Assembly: GCA_019187195.1 (NCBI GenBank)
Contig: JABAQT010000011.1
Coordinates: forward strand, 1-64,000
Direction: 5' to 3'
Length of the DNA: 64,000 bases
Origin: Bryobacteraceae bacterium
GTDB taxonomy: Bacteria > Acidobacteriota > Terriglobia > Bryobacterales > Bryobacteraceae
The notes beneath the pieces are model-generated. The model had not been told where the DNA came from and made no database searches. It worked only from the letters and a program-made list of their open reading frames with translations. Every line of letters begins with the position of its first letter. The stretch's first letter is position 1. Positions 17,471 to 25,731 of the stretch are shown in pieces. Made by a program: the position numbers and the translations under genes.

Positions 17471-18823
17471 TTATTTCCCGATACAGAACGTCGAAAAGAT
17501 GCGATTCAAAATGTCATCGGCCGTGGTGGCGCCCGTAATGGCGTCAATGGGACGCAACGCGGCATAAAGGTCGAGCAGCAGCATCTCGTGCGGAATCCCC
17601 ACCTCGACGGCCGTGCGCGCATTGCCGAGCGCCTCGACGCTTTCCCGAAGCAACTGCTCATGCCTCAGGCTCGTGATGAAGCCCGATTCCTGCGCCCATT
17701 CGCCGCTGAAGCCCAAAGCCTCTCCAATGCTCCGCCGCAACCCCTCCATCCCCTCTCCCGTGAGCGCTGAAACCGCGCAGTGGGCTTGCTCGAGTTCCAG
17801 AAGGCGTGGCAGGTCGCTCTTGTTCGCCACCGCCAGAACCAGTCCGCTCTCTCGCGCTTTTCCCAGCAGCACGGCATCCGCTTCAGTGAGAGGAGCGGAG
17901 CTATCGAGAACAACCAGCGTCAAGTCCGCGTCCGCCATGGCCTGATAGCTCCGTTCGATCCCCAGAGTCTCGACCACATCCGTTGCCTCGCGGATTCCGG
18001 CCGTATCCAGAAACTTCACGGGAATCCCGAACAGCGATGCCGATTCGGAAACCGTATCCCGCGTCGTGCCCGGAATCCCGGTGACGATCGCCCGGTCCTG
18101 CTCGAGCAGGCGGTTGAACAGGCTGCTCTTTCCCACATTCGGGCGGCCCACAATGGCGAGCGTGAATCCGGAGTGCACCAGCTTCCCGTAAGCGAAACTC
18201 GCGGCAAGCTTGCCGAGTCCCTCGGCGAGCGGAGCCAGACGCCGCAGTATCTCTTCGTTCGAGGCGAAATCCACGTCGTTGTCCGCGAAGTCGATGCCAG
18301 CCTCCAGCAGGGCGATCAGCTCGAGCAACTGGCTCTTCCACGGAGCCAGCCTTCGTGACACGGCGCCTTCCATCTGCCGCGCCGCCACCCGCGCCTGAAA
18401 CAGCGTCGTCGCCTCGATCAGGTCCCGCACCGCCTCGGCCCGCGGCAAATCAATACGCCCGTTCAGAAACGCGCGCAGCGTAAACTCACCCGGTTCGGCC
18501 AGGCGCGCGCCGGCGCCGCAGGCCCGGTCCAGGCAATGCCGCAGGACCACGGGCGAACCGTGACAGGCGATCTCCACTACATCCTCGGCCGTGTAAGAGC
18601 GTGGCTTCGCAAAAAACGTCACCACCACATGATCCACCGCCTCGCCCTCTGAGTCGGGAAGCACGGCCAGGAAACTATGCCACGGGACCCATTCCGTGGC
18701 CGGCGGAAGATCGAGCACATCGGCGGTGATTGTGGCCGCGTCCGGCCCCGATAGGCGCACGATCCCGATTCCCCCGCGGCCCGGGGGCGTGGCTATGGCC
18801 GCAATGGTGTCGTTGAGCCGCAA
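17471..18823 (-). CDS. mnmE: tRNA uridine-5-carboxymethylaminomethyl modification GTPase MnmE
   Basis: The 450-residue protein has an N-terminal folate-binding domain ([23 protein letters not shown]), a helical domain and an inserted G domain with the P-loop [26 protein letters not shown] and NKSD. It ends in the family's obligatory C-terminal CIGK, with the Cys used in catalysis. With MnmG it modifies the wobble uridine of several tRNAs. The start codon appears to be TTG at 18823, 3 bp after the jag stop; no ATG or GTG gives a complete N-terminus. It is last in the rpmH-rnpA-yidD-yidC-jag-mnmE block. Confidence 0.96.
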   Translation of the reverse strand: MRLNDTIAAIATPPGRGGIGIVRLSGPDAATITADVLDLPPATEWVPWHSFLAVLPDSEGEAVDHVVVTFFAKPRSYTAEDVVEIACHGSPVVLRHCLDRACGAGARLAEPGEFTLRAFLNGRIDLPRAEAVRDLIEATTLFQARVAARQMEGAVSRRLAPWKSQLLELIALLEAGIDFADNDVDFASNEEILRRLAPLAEGLGKLAASFAYGKLVHSGFTLAIVGRPNVGKSSLFNRLLEQDRAIVTGIPGTTRDTVSESASLFGIPVKFLDTAGIREATDVVETLGIERSYQAMADADLTLVVLDSSAPLTEADAVLLGKARESGLVLAVANKSDLPRLLELEQAHCAVSALTGEGMEGLRRSIGEALGFSGEWAQESGFITSLRHEQLLRESVEALGNARTAVEVGIPHEMLLLDLYAALRPIDAITGATTADDILNRIFSTFCIGK

Positions 18824-18826
18824 AAA

Positions 18827-19453
18827 CTACCGGCGGCCCCGGCCCGGGCCCCGGTCTCGGCCACCGCCCGGACGTCGTGGCGGACCGCCGCGATCGCCAT
18901 CCCTACCCCTATCGCGCCGTTCGTAGGGTTGGCGCGGCGGTTCGGGCGGCGCCGGCATCCCCGCGGGGTAAATCACTACCTGGCGGAACGGACCCATTCC
19001 CGACGATTCGCTCCGCACTTCCGGCTCGTTGCGCAAGGCGAGGTGGATGATCCGCCGTTCCCGGCTGCTCATCGGACTGAATCGGAACGGGAGCTTGCTG
19101 CGCTTCACCTTCTCCGCCGCGGTAGTGGCGCTCAGCCGCAGTTCGGCAATGCGCAGCATGCGGTAATCGTTGGCGTCGAAGCAGATCCTTTCGTGATGGT
19201 CCGAAGGCATCCGCAGCATCTCCATCGTCAGGTATTCAAGCGACAGCAGCAGTTCCGCCTTGTTCGCCAGAAGCAGATCCACGTCCGGGCCGAAAAACCG
19301 GACCACCAACTCCGGATCCTCGATGTCGGGATGCGGATTCTCACCCTGCGCTACTTCAAAATCGAGTTCAAAACCGCCGAGATCGACGATTTTTCCGAGA
19401 AACTCCTCGATGCGGAGGCCGTGTTCATCAAGTGTATAGAGAGGCTCTGCCAC
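18827..19453 (-). CDS. jag: Jag / SpoIIIJ-associated RNA-binding protein (KH + R3H)
   Basis: The 208-residue protein starts with GTG. Residues about 1-80 form a KH-like domain, and an R3H-type region follows (FRFSPMSSRERRIIHLALRNEPEVRSESSGMGPFRQVVIYP). The last 35 residues are an Arg/Gly/Pro tail (RGRDGDRGGPPRRPGGG...), likely disordered and RNA-binding. The classical Jag N-terminal domain is not recognisable. It sits between yidC and mnmE, the standard place for jag, and probably links RNA binding to membrane insertion or cell-envelope control. The exact role in this phylum is not known. Confidence 0.88.
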   Translation of the reverse strand: MAEPLYTLDEHGLRIEEFLGKIVDLGGFELDFEVAQGENPHPDIEDPELVVRFFGPDVDLLLANKAELLLSLEYLTMEMLRMPSDHHERICFDANDYRMLRIAELRLSATTAAEKVKRSKLPFRFSPMSSRERRIIHLALRNEPEVRSESSGMGPFRQVVIYPAGMPAPPEPPRQPYERRDRGRDGDRGGPPRRPGGGRDRGPGRGRR

Positions 19454-19468
19454 GTTTATTCCAAACGA

Positions 19469-21220
19469 CTATTTTTTGCCGCTTCTCTTCGGCGGCGCCG
19501 CAACCGCGGCCGGAGCGCTCACGCCCATCATCCTGTTGAAGAAATACTGCTGGGCAATGCCGACCAGGTTGCCAGTCAACCAATATAACACCAGTCCGCT
19601 GGCCACACTGTAGAAGATGAAAATGAACATCAGCGGCATGAACTGCATGATCCGCTGCTGTTGCGGGTCCGTGGTGGTGCTCGGCGTCATCCGCTGCATG
19701 AGAAATTGCGTGATGATGGTGGCCACGGGCAAAATGCGGATCGCCAGATGCTCGGGCTGGGAAAGATCGGTCACCCAAAGCCAGTGCGCGCCGCGCAATT
19801 CAATGGCGACCATCAGCACTTTGTAGAAAGCGAAGAAAAACGGCATCTGCAGCGCCATCGGAACACATCCGCCAAGCGGATTGACTCCGTGCTTCTTGTA
19901 CAGATCCATCGTCTCCTGCTGCTGCTGCTGGCGGCGCGGATCACGCATCGGTATGTTGCTGTACCTGGCCTGGATCGCCTGAATCTGCGGCTGCAGCTCC
20001 GACATCTTCTTCATCGATTTGATGTTGGAAATCTTCAACGGCATCAGCAGGATATTGATGAGAATCGTGACCACCACAATCGCCCAGCCGTAGTTGTGAA
20101 TGAACTTGCTGTTGACGTAGTTCAGCGAGAAAAACAACGGCTTGGCGAGAAACCAGAACCAGCCGAAGTCCACCATCTGCTCCAGCTTCGGATCAAGCGC
20201 GCGAAGCACGTCGATATCCTTCGGCCCCACGAACAGCAGCGCCTGGTTCACGCCTTCTCCGCCGAGCGCCACCCCGATATGCGGTTCTTCCTTGTTCTGC
20301 TCCGCCACAAACGGCAGTTTGTCGCTGATCGTCTCCACCTCGAGCGTGGAACCCGCCGGAGGCAGCATGACAGCGGCGAAATACGTGTCCTCGATGCCCG
20401 CGAAGCCGAACCTGCCGCTCACCGTCAACGGCCCGTTCTTCGCCTTCCCCACGTCGTTTACGATGAGCTTGTTGTCCGTCGTGTCAAAGTAGGTGGCGTG
20501 CTGTGTCGAAAGCGTGTTGGTCACGGAGAAATCGCCGAATCCGCCGCGCCACTCGACAAGGTGGGGAACCACCCGTCCCTGGTCGCTGATCTCGCTCGAA
20601 AACTGGACACGGTAGCGGCTCCTGTCGAAGCTGAATGTCTTCTTTGCGTGAAGCTTCCCGTCGGAAAACTCGAACGAGATGGTGAGACCATCCACGGAGC
20701 GTTTCGCCGCATACAGGACCGAGTTGGGCCCGGGGCTGACCTGTGCCCCCTTCAACCGCACGGAGAACGGAAATCCAAGTTGCGTCCCCCCAACGGGATT
20801 CACCAACTCCACTGGCTTCCCGGCATTGTCGCGGTACTTCTTCAGCACCCAGCTACGCACCACCGCGCCGCGGTTGGAAAACTGAACCCTGTAGAGCTCG
20901 GTCTCGAGGAGGATGGCGTCATCCTGCCGTTCGGCGGACACCTGACCCGGCGGCGGTTGTGACGGAACAACGGGGGGTGGAACTTCCTTCTTCTCCTTGG
21001 GGGCCTCTTTCACGCCGGTCTCCCCGGCCCCCGCCGCGGCTTTCTTTGCCGGAGGAGGAGGCGCCGTTGTCTTCATGAAATAGGGGGTGAGGAAGAGCAC
21101 CAGACCCATCAGAATGAACGTCAGGAGCAGGCGCATCTCCATCGAAAGTTCCTTCGGCCCGCCCTGCTTGGAGGCCGGTGGCTGATTCGATGGATCCGGA
21201 TCTTTGGTGGATTTGGCCAT
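19469..21220 (-). CDS. yidC: Membrane protein insertase YidC
   Basis: The 583-residue protein has the Gram-negative YidC architecture: an N-terminal membrane segment (LLLTFILMGLVLFLTPYFM), a Pro/Lys-rich linker, a large periplasmic beta domain (about 85-340), and the conserved five-helix insertase domain starting at FWFLAKPLFFSLNYV. That domain includes NILLMPLKISNIKSMKKMSELQPQIQAIQARY, NPLGGCVPMALQMPFFFAFYKVL and a Lys-rich tail. It inserts and folds inner-membrane proteins with or without Sec. It is preceded by yidD (18 bp) and followed by jag (15 bp). Confidence 0.97.
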   Translation of the reverse strand: MAKSTKDPDPSNQPPASKQGGPKELSMEMRLLLTFILMGLVLFLTPYFMKTTAPPPPAKKAAAGAGETGVKEAPKEKKEVPPPVVPSQPPPGQVSAERQDDAILLETELYRVQFSNRGAVVRSWVLKKYRDNAGKPVELVNPVGGTQLGFPFSVRLKGAQVSPGPNSVLYAAKRSVDGLTISFEFSDGKLHAKKTFSFDRSRYRVQFSSEISDQGRVVPHLVEWRGGFGDFSVTNTLSTQHATYFDTTDNKLIVNDVGKAKNGPLTVSGRFGFAGIEDTYFAAVMLPPAGSTLEVETISDKLPFVAEQNKEEPHIGVALGGEGVNQALLFVGPKDIDVLRALDPKLEQMVDFGWFWFLAKPLFFSLNYVNSKFIHNYGWAIVVVTILINILLMPLKISNIKSMKKMSELQPQIQAIQARYSNIPMRDPRRQQQQQETMDLYKKHGVNPLGGCVPMALQMPFFFAFYKVLMVAIELRGAHWLWVTDLSQPEHLAIRILPVATIITQFLMQRMTPSTTTDPQQQRIMQFMPLMFIFIFYSVASGLVLYWLTGNLVGIAQQYFFNRMMGVSAPAAVAAPPKRSGKK

Positions 21221-21238
21221 TATTCTAATTCGGTCAAG

Positions 21239-21448
21239 CTAGCGTACGGGATCATATCCCCCTTGATGGAACGGATGGCACTTGCTCAGCCGCTTCAGGC
21301 CCAGCCAGACCCCGCGCGCCGCCCCATGTTTTTCCACTGCCTGCATCATGTATTCCGAACAGGTAGGGGCAAAACGGCAAGCTGAAGGCAGAAGAGGAGA
21401 GATCCACCGCTTGTAGAAACGCAACAATGCGATCAGGGGTTCCCGCAT
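21239..21448 (-). CDS. yidD: Membrane protein insertion efficiency factor YidD
   Basis: A 69-residue protein with the complete YidD signature: [61 protein letters not shown]. The family's three Cys (CRF, CSEY, CHPF) are present. It is a small amphipathic membrane-associated helper of YidC. It overlaps the 3' end of rnpA by 16 bp and precedes yidC. Confidence 0.95.
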   Translation of the reverse strand: MREPLIALLRFYKRWISPLLPSACRFAPTCSEYMMQAVEKHGAARGVWLGLKRLSKCHPFHQGGYDPVR

Positions 21449-21858
21449 CGCGATACCAGTCTGTTCACTTCACGCAGGATGCTCTCCCAGTCCGCGCCGT
21501 GAAGCCCTTTGCGGGGGTTGATGACAATGTCCCACTTCGCTCCCACCCGCGGGAGCAACTCCAGACGCACCGCCTCCCTCATCCGCCGCTTCATTCGATT
21601 TCTCCGCACGGCTCGCCCCAGCACCCTCGGAACCGTGAACCCGACCCGGGGCCCCGCCGCTTCCGGATTCGCCCATAGAAATGCCGTGAACAACGGACTG
21701 GAAAATCGGGAACCTTGGTCATAAACCCGGCGAAATTCGCTCGAACGAAGCAAACGGTTTTTCTTGGGGAAAGAGTACGATTGCTGCGCGTTCCGAGCCA
21801 GAGCTATTTCATCTTCGCGTAGCGGACTACGCGTTCGTCGCTGACGGTAAGTTTCCAA
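21433..21858 (-). CDS. rnpA: Ribonuclease P protein component
   Basis: The RnpA core is clear: [50 protein letters not shown] and [26 protein letters not shown]. It binds the RNase P RNA for tRNA 5' maturation. The start is unusual. No ATG or GTG lies before the core in this frame; the only standard candidate is TTG 21858, which adds a basic 28-residue leader and makes the gene overlap the end of rpmH by 55 bp in another frame. A start at the ATA or CTG near the rpmH stop is the alternative. It overlaps yidD by 16 bp downstream. Confidence 0.9.
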   Translation of the reverse strand: METYRQRRTRSPLREDEIALARNAQQSYSFPKKNRLLRSSEFRRVYDQGSRFSSPLFTAFLWANPEAAGPRVGFTVPRVLGRAVRRNRMKRRMREAVRLELLPRVGAKWDIVINPRKGLHGADWESILREVNRLVSRCGNP

Positions 21859-21977
21859 CGGCCCTTGGCGCGGCGCCGCGCCAGAACCCGCTGCCCGTCC
21901 TTGCTCGCCATGCGGGCGCGAAATCCGTGTGTCTTCGCCCGGCGGCGATTGTTCGGCTGAAAAGTACGTTTAGGCAT
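21804..21977 (-). CDS. rpmH: 50S ribosomal protein L34 (with C-terminal extension)
   Basis: From ATG 21977 the protein has 57 residues. It starts [23 protein letters not shown] and runs through [22 protein letters not shown], as in all L34 proteins, which usually stop there at 44-47 residues. Here [11 protein letters not shown] is added. The extension is encoded where the rnpA frame already runs, so part of the rpmH/rnpA overlap arises from it. A sigma70-like promoter lies 82-111 bp upstream. Confidence 0.95.
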   Translation of the reverse strand: MPKRTFQPNNRRRAKTHGFRARMASKDGQRVLARRRAKGRWKLTVSDERVVRYAKMK

Positions 21978-22058
21978 CTGCTTGCACCATGCGCCGCCGG
22001 TAACCGAAGTGTGTCGAAGGCGCACTACTCCTGTCTGTGGGAAATCCCCAAAAACAAT

Positions 22059-22088
22059 AGTTTAGTTTGCGCGCCGCGATGATGTCAA
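22059..22088 (-). promoter_or_regulatory. Sigma70 promoter of the rpmH-rnpA-yidD-yidC-jag-mnmE block
   Basis: Minus strand: a perfect -35 TTGACA (22088-22083) and TAAACT (22064-22059, 4/6) with an 18-bp spacer, followed by an AT-rich ATTGTTTTTGG. It predicts a leader of roughly 75 nt before the rpmH ATG at 21977. Nothing else in this gap resembles a promoter in that direction. Confidence 0.55.
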
Positions 22089-22120
22089 ACCGGAAACGAT
22101 CCCCTGCCCGGCCATCCCCC

Positions 22121-22750
22121 TCAGAAACCGTCCCTCTTATGCGACAGCAGCGAAAGAAACTCGTCCCGCGTCTCTTTCTGCGTCCGAAACGCCCCCAGCA
22201 TCGAACTGGTGGTTGTCCCCGAATGCTGCTTCTCCACCCCGCGCATCATCATGCAAAAATGCCGCGCCTGGCACACCACCGCCACTCCGCGCGGCTTCAA
22301 CACCTCCTGCAGCGTCTCCGCCACCTCCTTGGTCAGCCTCTCCTGCACCTGCAGACGCCGCGCGTACATATCGACAATCCGCGGAATCTTGCTCAGCCCA
22401 ATCACTTTGTCCTTCGGCAGGTACGCCACGTGCATCTTCCCGAAAAAGGGCAGCATATGGTGCTCGCACAAACTGTAAAACTCGATGTCCCGCACCAGCA
22501 CCATCTCGTCATACTCGACATCAAATAGTGCGTCGTTGATGATCTCATCAAGATTCATCGAGTAGCCGCTTGTCAGAAAGCGGAGTGATTTATCCGTTCT
22601 CTCCGGCGTCCGAACCAGCCCTTCCCGCGTCACATCCTCTCCCAGTTCCATGAGAATGTGCTCGATCTGCGGCGCAAGAGAGCGCCCCTTCTTGTTCGGC
22701 TCTATTACCTTCACCAGCGCCTTGTTCTTCACTATCAGCCCCCTATTCAA
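22121..22750 (-). CDS. folE: GTP cyclohydrolase I
   Basis: The 209-residue protein matches type IA Fol[70 protein letters not shown] and [28 protein letters not shown] ([27 protein letters not shown]). The zinc Cys and His ligands (CEHH, and Cys in HFCMMMRG) are intact. It converts GTP to 7,8-dihydroneopterin triphosphate for folate or biopterin-type cofactors. The start looks like TTG 22750, overlapping the upstream stop (TTGA) with GGAAGG 6 bp before it. It is last of a three-gene pterin operon. Confidence 0.95.
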   Translation of the reverse strand: MNRGLIVKNKALVKVIEPNKKGRSLAPQIEHILMELGEDVTREGLVRTPERTDKSLRFLTSGYSMNLDEIINDALFDVEYDEMVLVRDIEFYSLCEHHMLPFFGKMHVAYLPKDKVIGLSKIPRIVDMYARRLQVQERLTKEVAETLQEVLKPRGVAVVCQARHFCMMMRGVEKQHSGTTTSSMLGAFRTQKETRDEFLSLLSHKRDGF

Positions 22751-23184
22751 TTCTGCCCTTCCATCTCTCCGCGAAGTTCCACCATGTTCCTTCGCGTCTC
22801 AAAAATCTTCACGCTGTCGAGCGACGCGCTCGATGGAAACGCCGCCCTCCACCCGCGCGCCAACTTCTCCCGTATCACCGCGGCGACATTTTCCGTGGTC
22901 GGCGGCAGATGCCGGAACGCCTCGATCTCCTCGTTCATGTACTTGTGATCGAACTCGGAAATCACTTCCCGCTTTACGTACTCATCCAGTTGCTTCAACG
23001 GCACGACAAGGCCCGTCACCGCGTCCGGAGCCCCTCTCACCACCACCTCCAGCACGTAGTCGTGTCCGTGCCCGTATGGATTGTTGCACTTGCCGTAAAC
23101 GTCCCGGTTTTCGTCGGCCGACAGCGCCGCCGAGTGAAGACGGTGAGACGCGCTAAAGTGGTATCTCTTGCCGATGCGAACCAT
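22747..23184 (-). CDS. 6-pyruvoyl-tetrahydropterin synthase family protein (complete active site)
   Basis: From ATG 23184 the protein has 145 residues with the eukaryote-like PTPS pattern: [34 protein letters not shown]. Zinc ligands are His14, His39 and His41 and the catalytic Cys is Cys33. The later [23 protein letters not shown] and KIFETRRN segments supply the catalytic His and Glu. It could convert dihydroneopterin triphosphate to 6-pyruvoyl-tetrahydropterin, or act as a QueD-like enzyme. The [11 protein letters not shown] spacing favours the PTPS type. It lies between a paralogue and folE in the same operon; queC and queE are absent from the window. Confidence 0.85.
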   Translation of the reverse strand: MVRIGKRYHFSASHRLHSAALSADENRDVYGKCNNPYGHGHDYVLEVVVRGAPDAVTGLVVPLKQLDEYVKREVISEFDHKYMNEEIEAFRHLPPTTENVAAVIREKLARGWRAAFPSSASLDSVKIFETRRNMVELRGEMEGQN

Positions 23185-23195
23185 TTTCCGCCCCC

Positions 23196-23615
23196 TTAGC
23201 TTCGGCCCTCGCCCCGATACTCCACCCAAAGGTCCTCGGTTTCATGGATCCGCACGCTGTCCAGCCGCGCATTCGAAGTCCGCAGCCTCGGCTCGAGACG
23301 CCGCCAGATCTCCATCGCCAGGTTCTCCGCCGTCGGAACAACACGATCGAAGGGAGGCACTTCATGGTTCAGAAACCGGTGGTCCATCGGCGTTACCACT
23401 TCCTCCTCCATTACCTCCTTCAGCTTTTTCAGATCCATCACCATTCCGGTAACCGGATCCGGCGTCCCCTCCATCGTCACCTCGAGCAGGTAGTTATGGC
23501 CGTGCCCATGCGGATTGGCCGCGTCGCCATAAATCGCCCTGTTCTCCTCGGCGGGCAATGACTGAATTGCGCAACTGTGCGATGCCGAGAACTCTGCCCG
23601 TCGGGTAATTTTCAT
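23196..23615 (-). CDS. 6-pyruvoyl-tetrahydropterin synthase paralogue lacking the usual catalytic Cys
   Basis: This 139-residue protein is clearly homologous to the next gene: FSASHSCAIQSLPAEENRAIYGDAANPHGHGHNYLLEVTMEG, MDLKKLKEVMEEEVVTPMDHRFLNHEVPPFDRVVPTAENLAMEIW and RIHETEDLWVEY. The zinc His (13, 38, 40) are kept, but the residue aligning with the catalytic Cys is Ala32 (GDAANP instead of GKCNNP). A Cys at position 15 sits right after a zinc His. It heads the operon, 11 bp before the Cys-containing copy. It may have a different reaction (as in Cys-less PTPS-III types) or form a mixed oligomer; this is inference. Confidence 0.82.
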   Translation of the reverse strand: MKITRRAEFSASHSCAIQSLPAEENRAIYGDAANPHGHGHNYLLEVTMEGTPDPVTGMVMDLKKLKEVMEEEVVTPMDHRFLNHEVPPFDRVVPTAENLAMEIWRRLEPRLRTSNARLDSVRIHETEDLWVEYRGEGRS

Positions 23616-23679
23616 CGTTCCACCAGATTGGATGCTGTCCCACTGCTTCGGGATACTCTAAAATTGTAATTGAGTTCCT

Positions 23680-24201
23680 ATGTCCACTAGCAAAGCCGAC
23701 CTCCTGCTGAAAGGGCTGATCGCCGCGCTCCTGGTAGCCCTCATCGCCGTCGCCGGCAGCACCCTCGAGCAGCGCGTCGTCGTTTCCGGAGATAACGCTC
23801 CTGATTTCCAGATCGTGGCCGATAACGGCCGGACCATGACCCGTTCGGACTTCGGCGGCAAACTGCTGGTCCTCAACTTCTGGGCCACGTGGTGCCCGCC
23901 CTGCATTCAGGAACTCCCTTCCCTCAACGCCTTCCAGGAACAGATGCGCGCCAAAGGCATCGTTGTACTCGGCGTCAGCGTGGATAAGAACGCCGCTACC
24001 TATGAGCAGTTCGTCAAACGCGCTGGCATCAGCTTCGTCACCGCCCGCGATCCCGAAGCCAACATCAGCTCCAGTTACGGAACCTTCAAGTACCCGGAAA
24101 CCTATATCATCAACAGTGGCGGCAAAGTGGTCGCGAAGTTCATCGGACCGGAAAACTGGATGGATGACAGAGTGATCCAGCAGGTTCAGAGCCTCCTCTG
24201 A
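23680..24201 (+). CDS. Membrane-anchored TlpA/ResA-type thioredoxin-like protein
   Basis: The 173-residue protein has an uncleaved-type N-terminal membrane segment (LLLKGLIAALLVALIAVAG) and a periplasmic thioredoxin fold with the redox motif WATWCPPC (around residue 70-77). The rest is AhpC/TSA-like (GIVVLGVSVDKNAATYEQFVKRAGISF, YPETYIINSGGKVVAKFIGPENW). Such proteins reduce disulfides in apocytochromes or other exported proteins. It is divergent from the pterin operon and 11 bp before glcD, possibly co-transcribed with it. Confidence 0.87.
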   Translation: MSTSKADLLLKGLIAALLVALIAVAGSTLEQRVVVSGDNAPDFQIVADNGRTMTRSDFGGKLLVLNFWATWCPPCIQELPSLNAFQEQMRAKGIVVLGVSVDKNAATYEQFVKRAGISFVTARDPEANISSSYGTFKYPETYIINSGGKVVAKFIGPENWMDDRVIQQVQSLL

Positions 24202-24212
24202 CGCCAGTTCTC

Positions 24213-25646
24213 ATGATCCCACCGGAAGCCCGCCAGGAACTCATTCAGATCACCGGTCCGCGCGGTTATCTCGACCGCCCCGAGGACCTGACCCTCTACG
24301 AATACGACGGCGGCGTCGACAAGGCGCGACCCGAGATGGTGGTCTTCCCCCGCTCCACCGAGGATGTCGCCGCCATCGTCAAAGTCACCGGGCGGTATGA
24401 CATCCCCTTCGTCGGCCGCGGAGCCGGCACGGGCCTCAGCGGAGGAGCCATTCCCCGCGCGGGCGGCGTCATGGTGGGCTTTTCCCGCATGGACCGCATC
24501 CTCGAAATCGACCTTGCCAATGAACGCGCCGTCCTCCAACCCGGCGTCGTCAACCTCGATATCACTCTCGCGGTCCAGTCCCGTAACTATTTCTATGCCC
24601 CCGATCCCTCGAGCCAGCGTGCCTGCACCATCGGCGGAAATGTCGCCGAAAACGCCGGCGGACCGCACACGCTCGCCTACGGGGTCACCACCAACCACGT
24701 CCTCGGCATCGAGGCTGTCCTTCCCGACGGCTCCATCATCACCGCCGGCGGCAAGGAACAGGACGTCCCCGGCTACGACATCCTGGGCCTCCTGGTCGGC
24801 TCGGAGGGCACCATGGCTCTCGTCACCAAGGTCATTGTCCGCCTGATGCGCCAGCCCGAACTCGTAAAAACCTGCCTCGCCATCTACGACACCGTCGATC
24901 ACTGCGCCGCTACCGTGGCGGAAATCACCGCCCGCGGCATCACTCCCGTGGCGGTCGAAATGTTGGATGGCGTCATGCTGCGCATGGTCGAGGAAGCCAC
25001 CCACGCGGGCTATCCGCTCGACGCCGCCGCCGTCCTGCTCATCGAACTCGAGGGCCTCGTCGAAACCGTCGAGGAGCAACTCGAGCAGATCCGCGCCGTG
25101 TGCCACGACTCGCATGCTCGCGAGTTCCGGGTAGCGCGCTCCGCCGAAGAGCGCGAACTGCTCTGGAAAGGCCGCAAGAATGCCTTCGGAGCGGTCGGCC
25201 GCGTCAGTCCCTCCTACTATGTGCAGGACGGCGTCGTGCCCCGCACCAAGGTAGCGCCCACCCTGCGCGAGATTCAGCGCATCGGCGAAAAACATGGCCT
25301 TACCATCAGCAACATCTTTCACGCCGGCGACGGCAACATGCACCCCATCATCCTCTTCGATATCCACAAACCAGGCGACCTCGCCAAAGCCCAATCGGCG
25401 GGCGAGGAAATCCTCGAATACTGCATCGATGTGGGTGGCTCCATCACCGGTGAACACGGCGTCGGCATGGAAAAGATGGAGTTGATGAGCCGCCTGTTCT
25501 CCGAGGACACTCTCGACCTCATCGCACGGTTCAAGAAACTCTTCGATCCCGCCTGCCGCCTCAACCCCGGCAAGGTCCTCCCCACCGGCAAAGGCTGCCT
25601 CGAGATTCGCCAGCCCGCTCTCACGTCCGGCAGCCCTGTCTACTGA
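24213..25646 (+). CDS. glcD: Glycolate oxidase FAD subunit GlcD
   Basis: The 477-residue FAD-linked oxidase has the PCMH FAD domain (RPEMVVFPRSTEDVAAIVKV, PFVGRGAGTGLSGGAIPRAGGVMVGFSRMDRI, GNVAENAGGPHTLAYGVTTNHVLG, YDILGLLVGSEGTMALVTKV). The C-terminal cap carries the catalytic/metal histidines (ISNIFHAGDGNMHP, TGEHGVGMEKM) and ends LFDPACRLNPGKVLPT. It oxidises glycolate or another 2-hydroxyacid to the oxoacid. Its partners GlcE and GlcF are at 12236-14651 on the other strand, so the complex is encoded at two sites. Confidence 0.92.
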   Translation: MIPPEARQELIQITGPRGYLDRPEDLTLYEYDGGVDKARPEMVVFPRSTEDVAAIVKVTGRYDIPFVGRGAGTGLSGGAIPRAGGVMVGFSRMDRILEIDLANERAVLQPGVVNLDITLAVQSRNYFYAPDPSSQRACTIGGNVAENAGGPHTLAYGVTTNHVLGIEAVLPDGSIITAGGKEQDVPGYDILGLLVGSEGTMALVTKVIVRLMRQPELVKTCLAIYDTVDHCAATVAEITARGITPVAVEMLDGVMLRMVEEATHAGYPLDAAAVLLIELEGLVETVEEQLEQIRAVCHDSHAREFRVARSAEERELLWKGRKNAFGAVGRVSPSYYVQDGVVPRTKVAPTLREIQRIGEKHGLTISNIFHAGDGNMHPIILFDIHKPGDLAKAQSAGEEILEYCIDVGGSITGEHGVGMEKMELMSRLFSEDTLDLIARFKKLFDPACRLNPGKVLPTGKGCLEIRQPALTSGSPVY

Positions 25647-25731
25647 CAGGAACAGGATCCGCCCTTCCGCCTTCGTTCGATCCCCTCGCGGGCGTCCCTC
25701 GTGATAGCCTAGCTGCATATATCTGGGACTT

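Noticed and set aside
21978..22120. Possible oriC upstream of rpmH
   Set aside because: The rpmH-rnpA-yidC neighbourhood often borders oriC, but no dnaA gene is present and the best DnaA-box-like word (TTTCCCACA, 7/9) is single and weak. The gap is fully explained by a promoter and leader.
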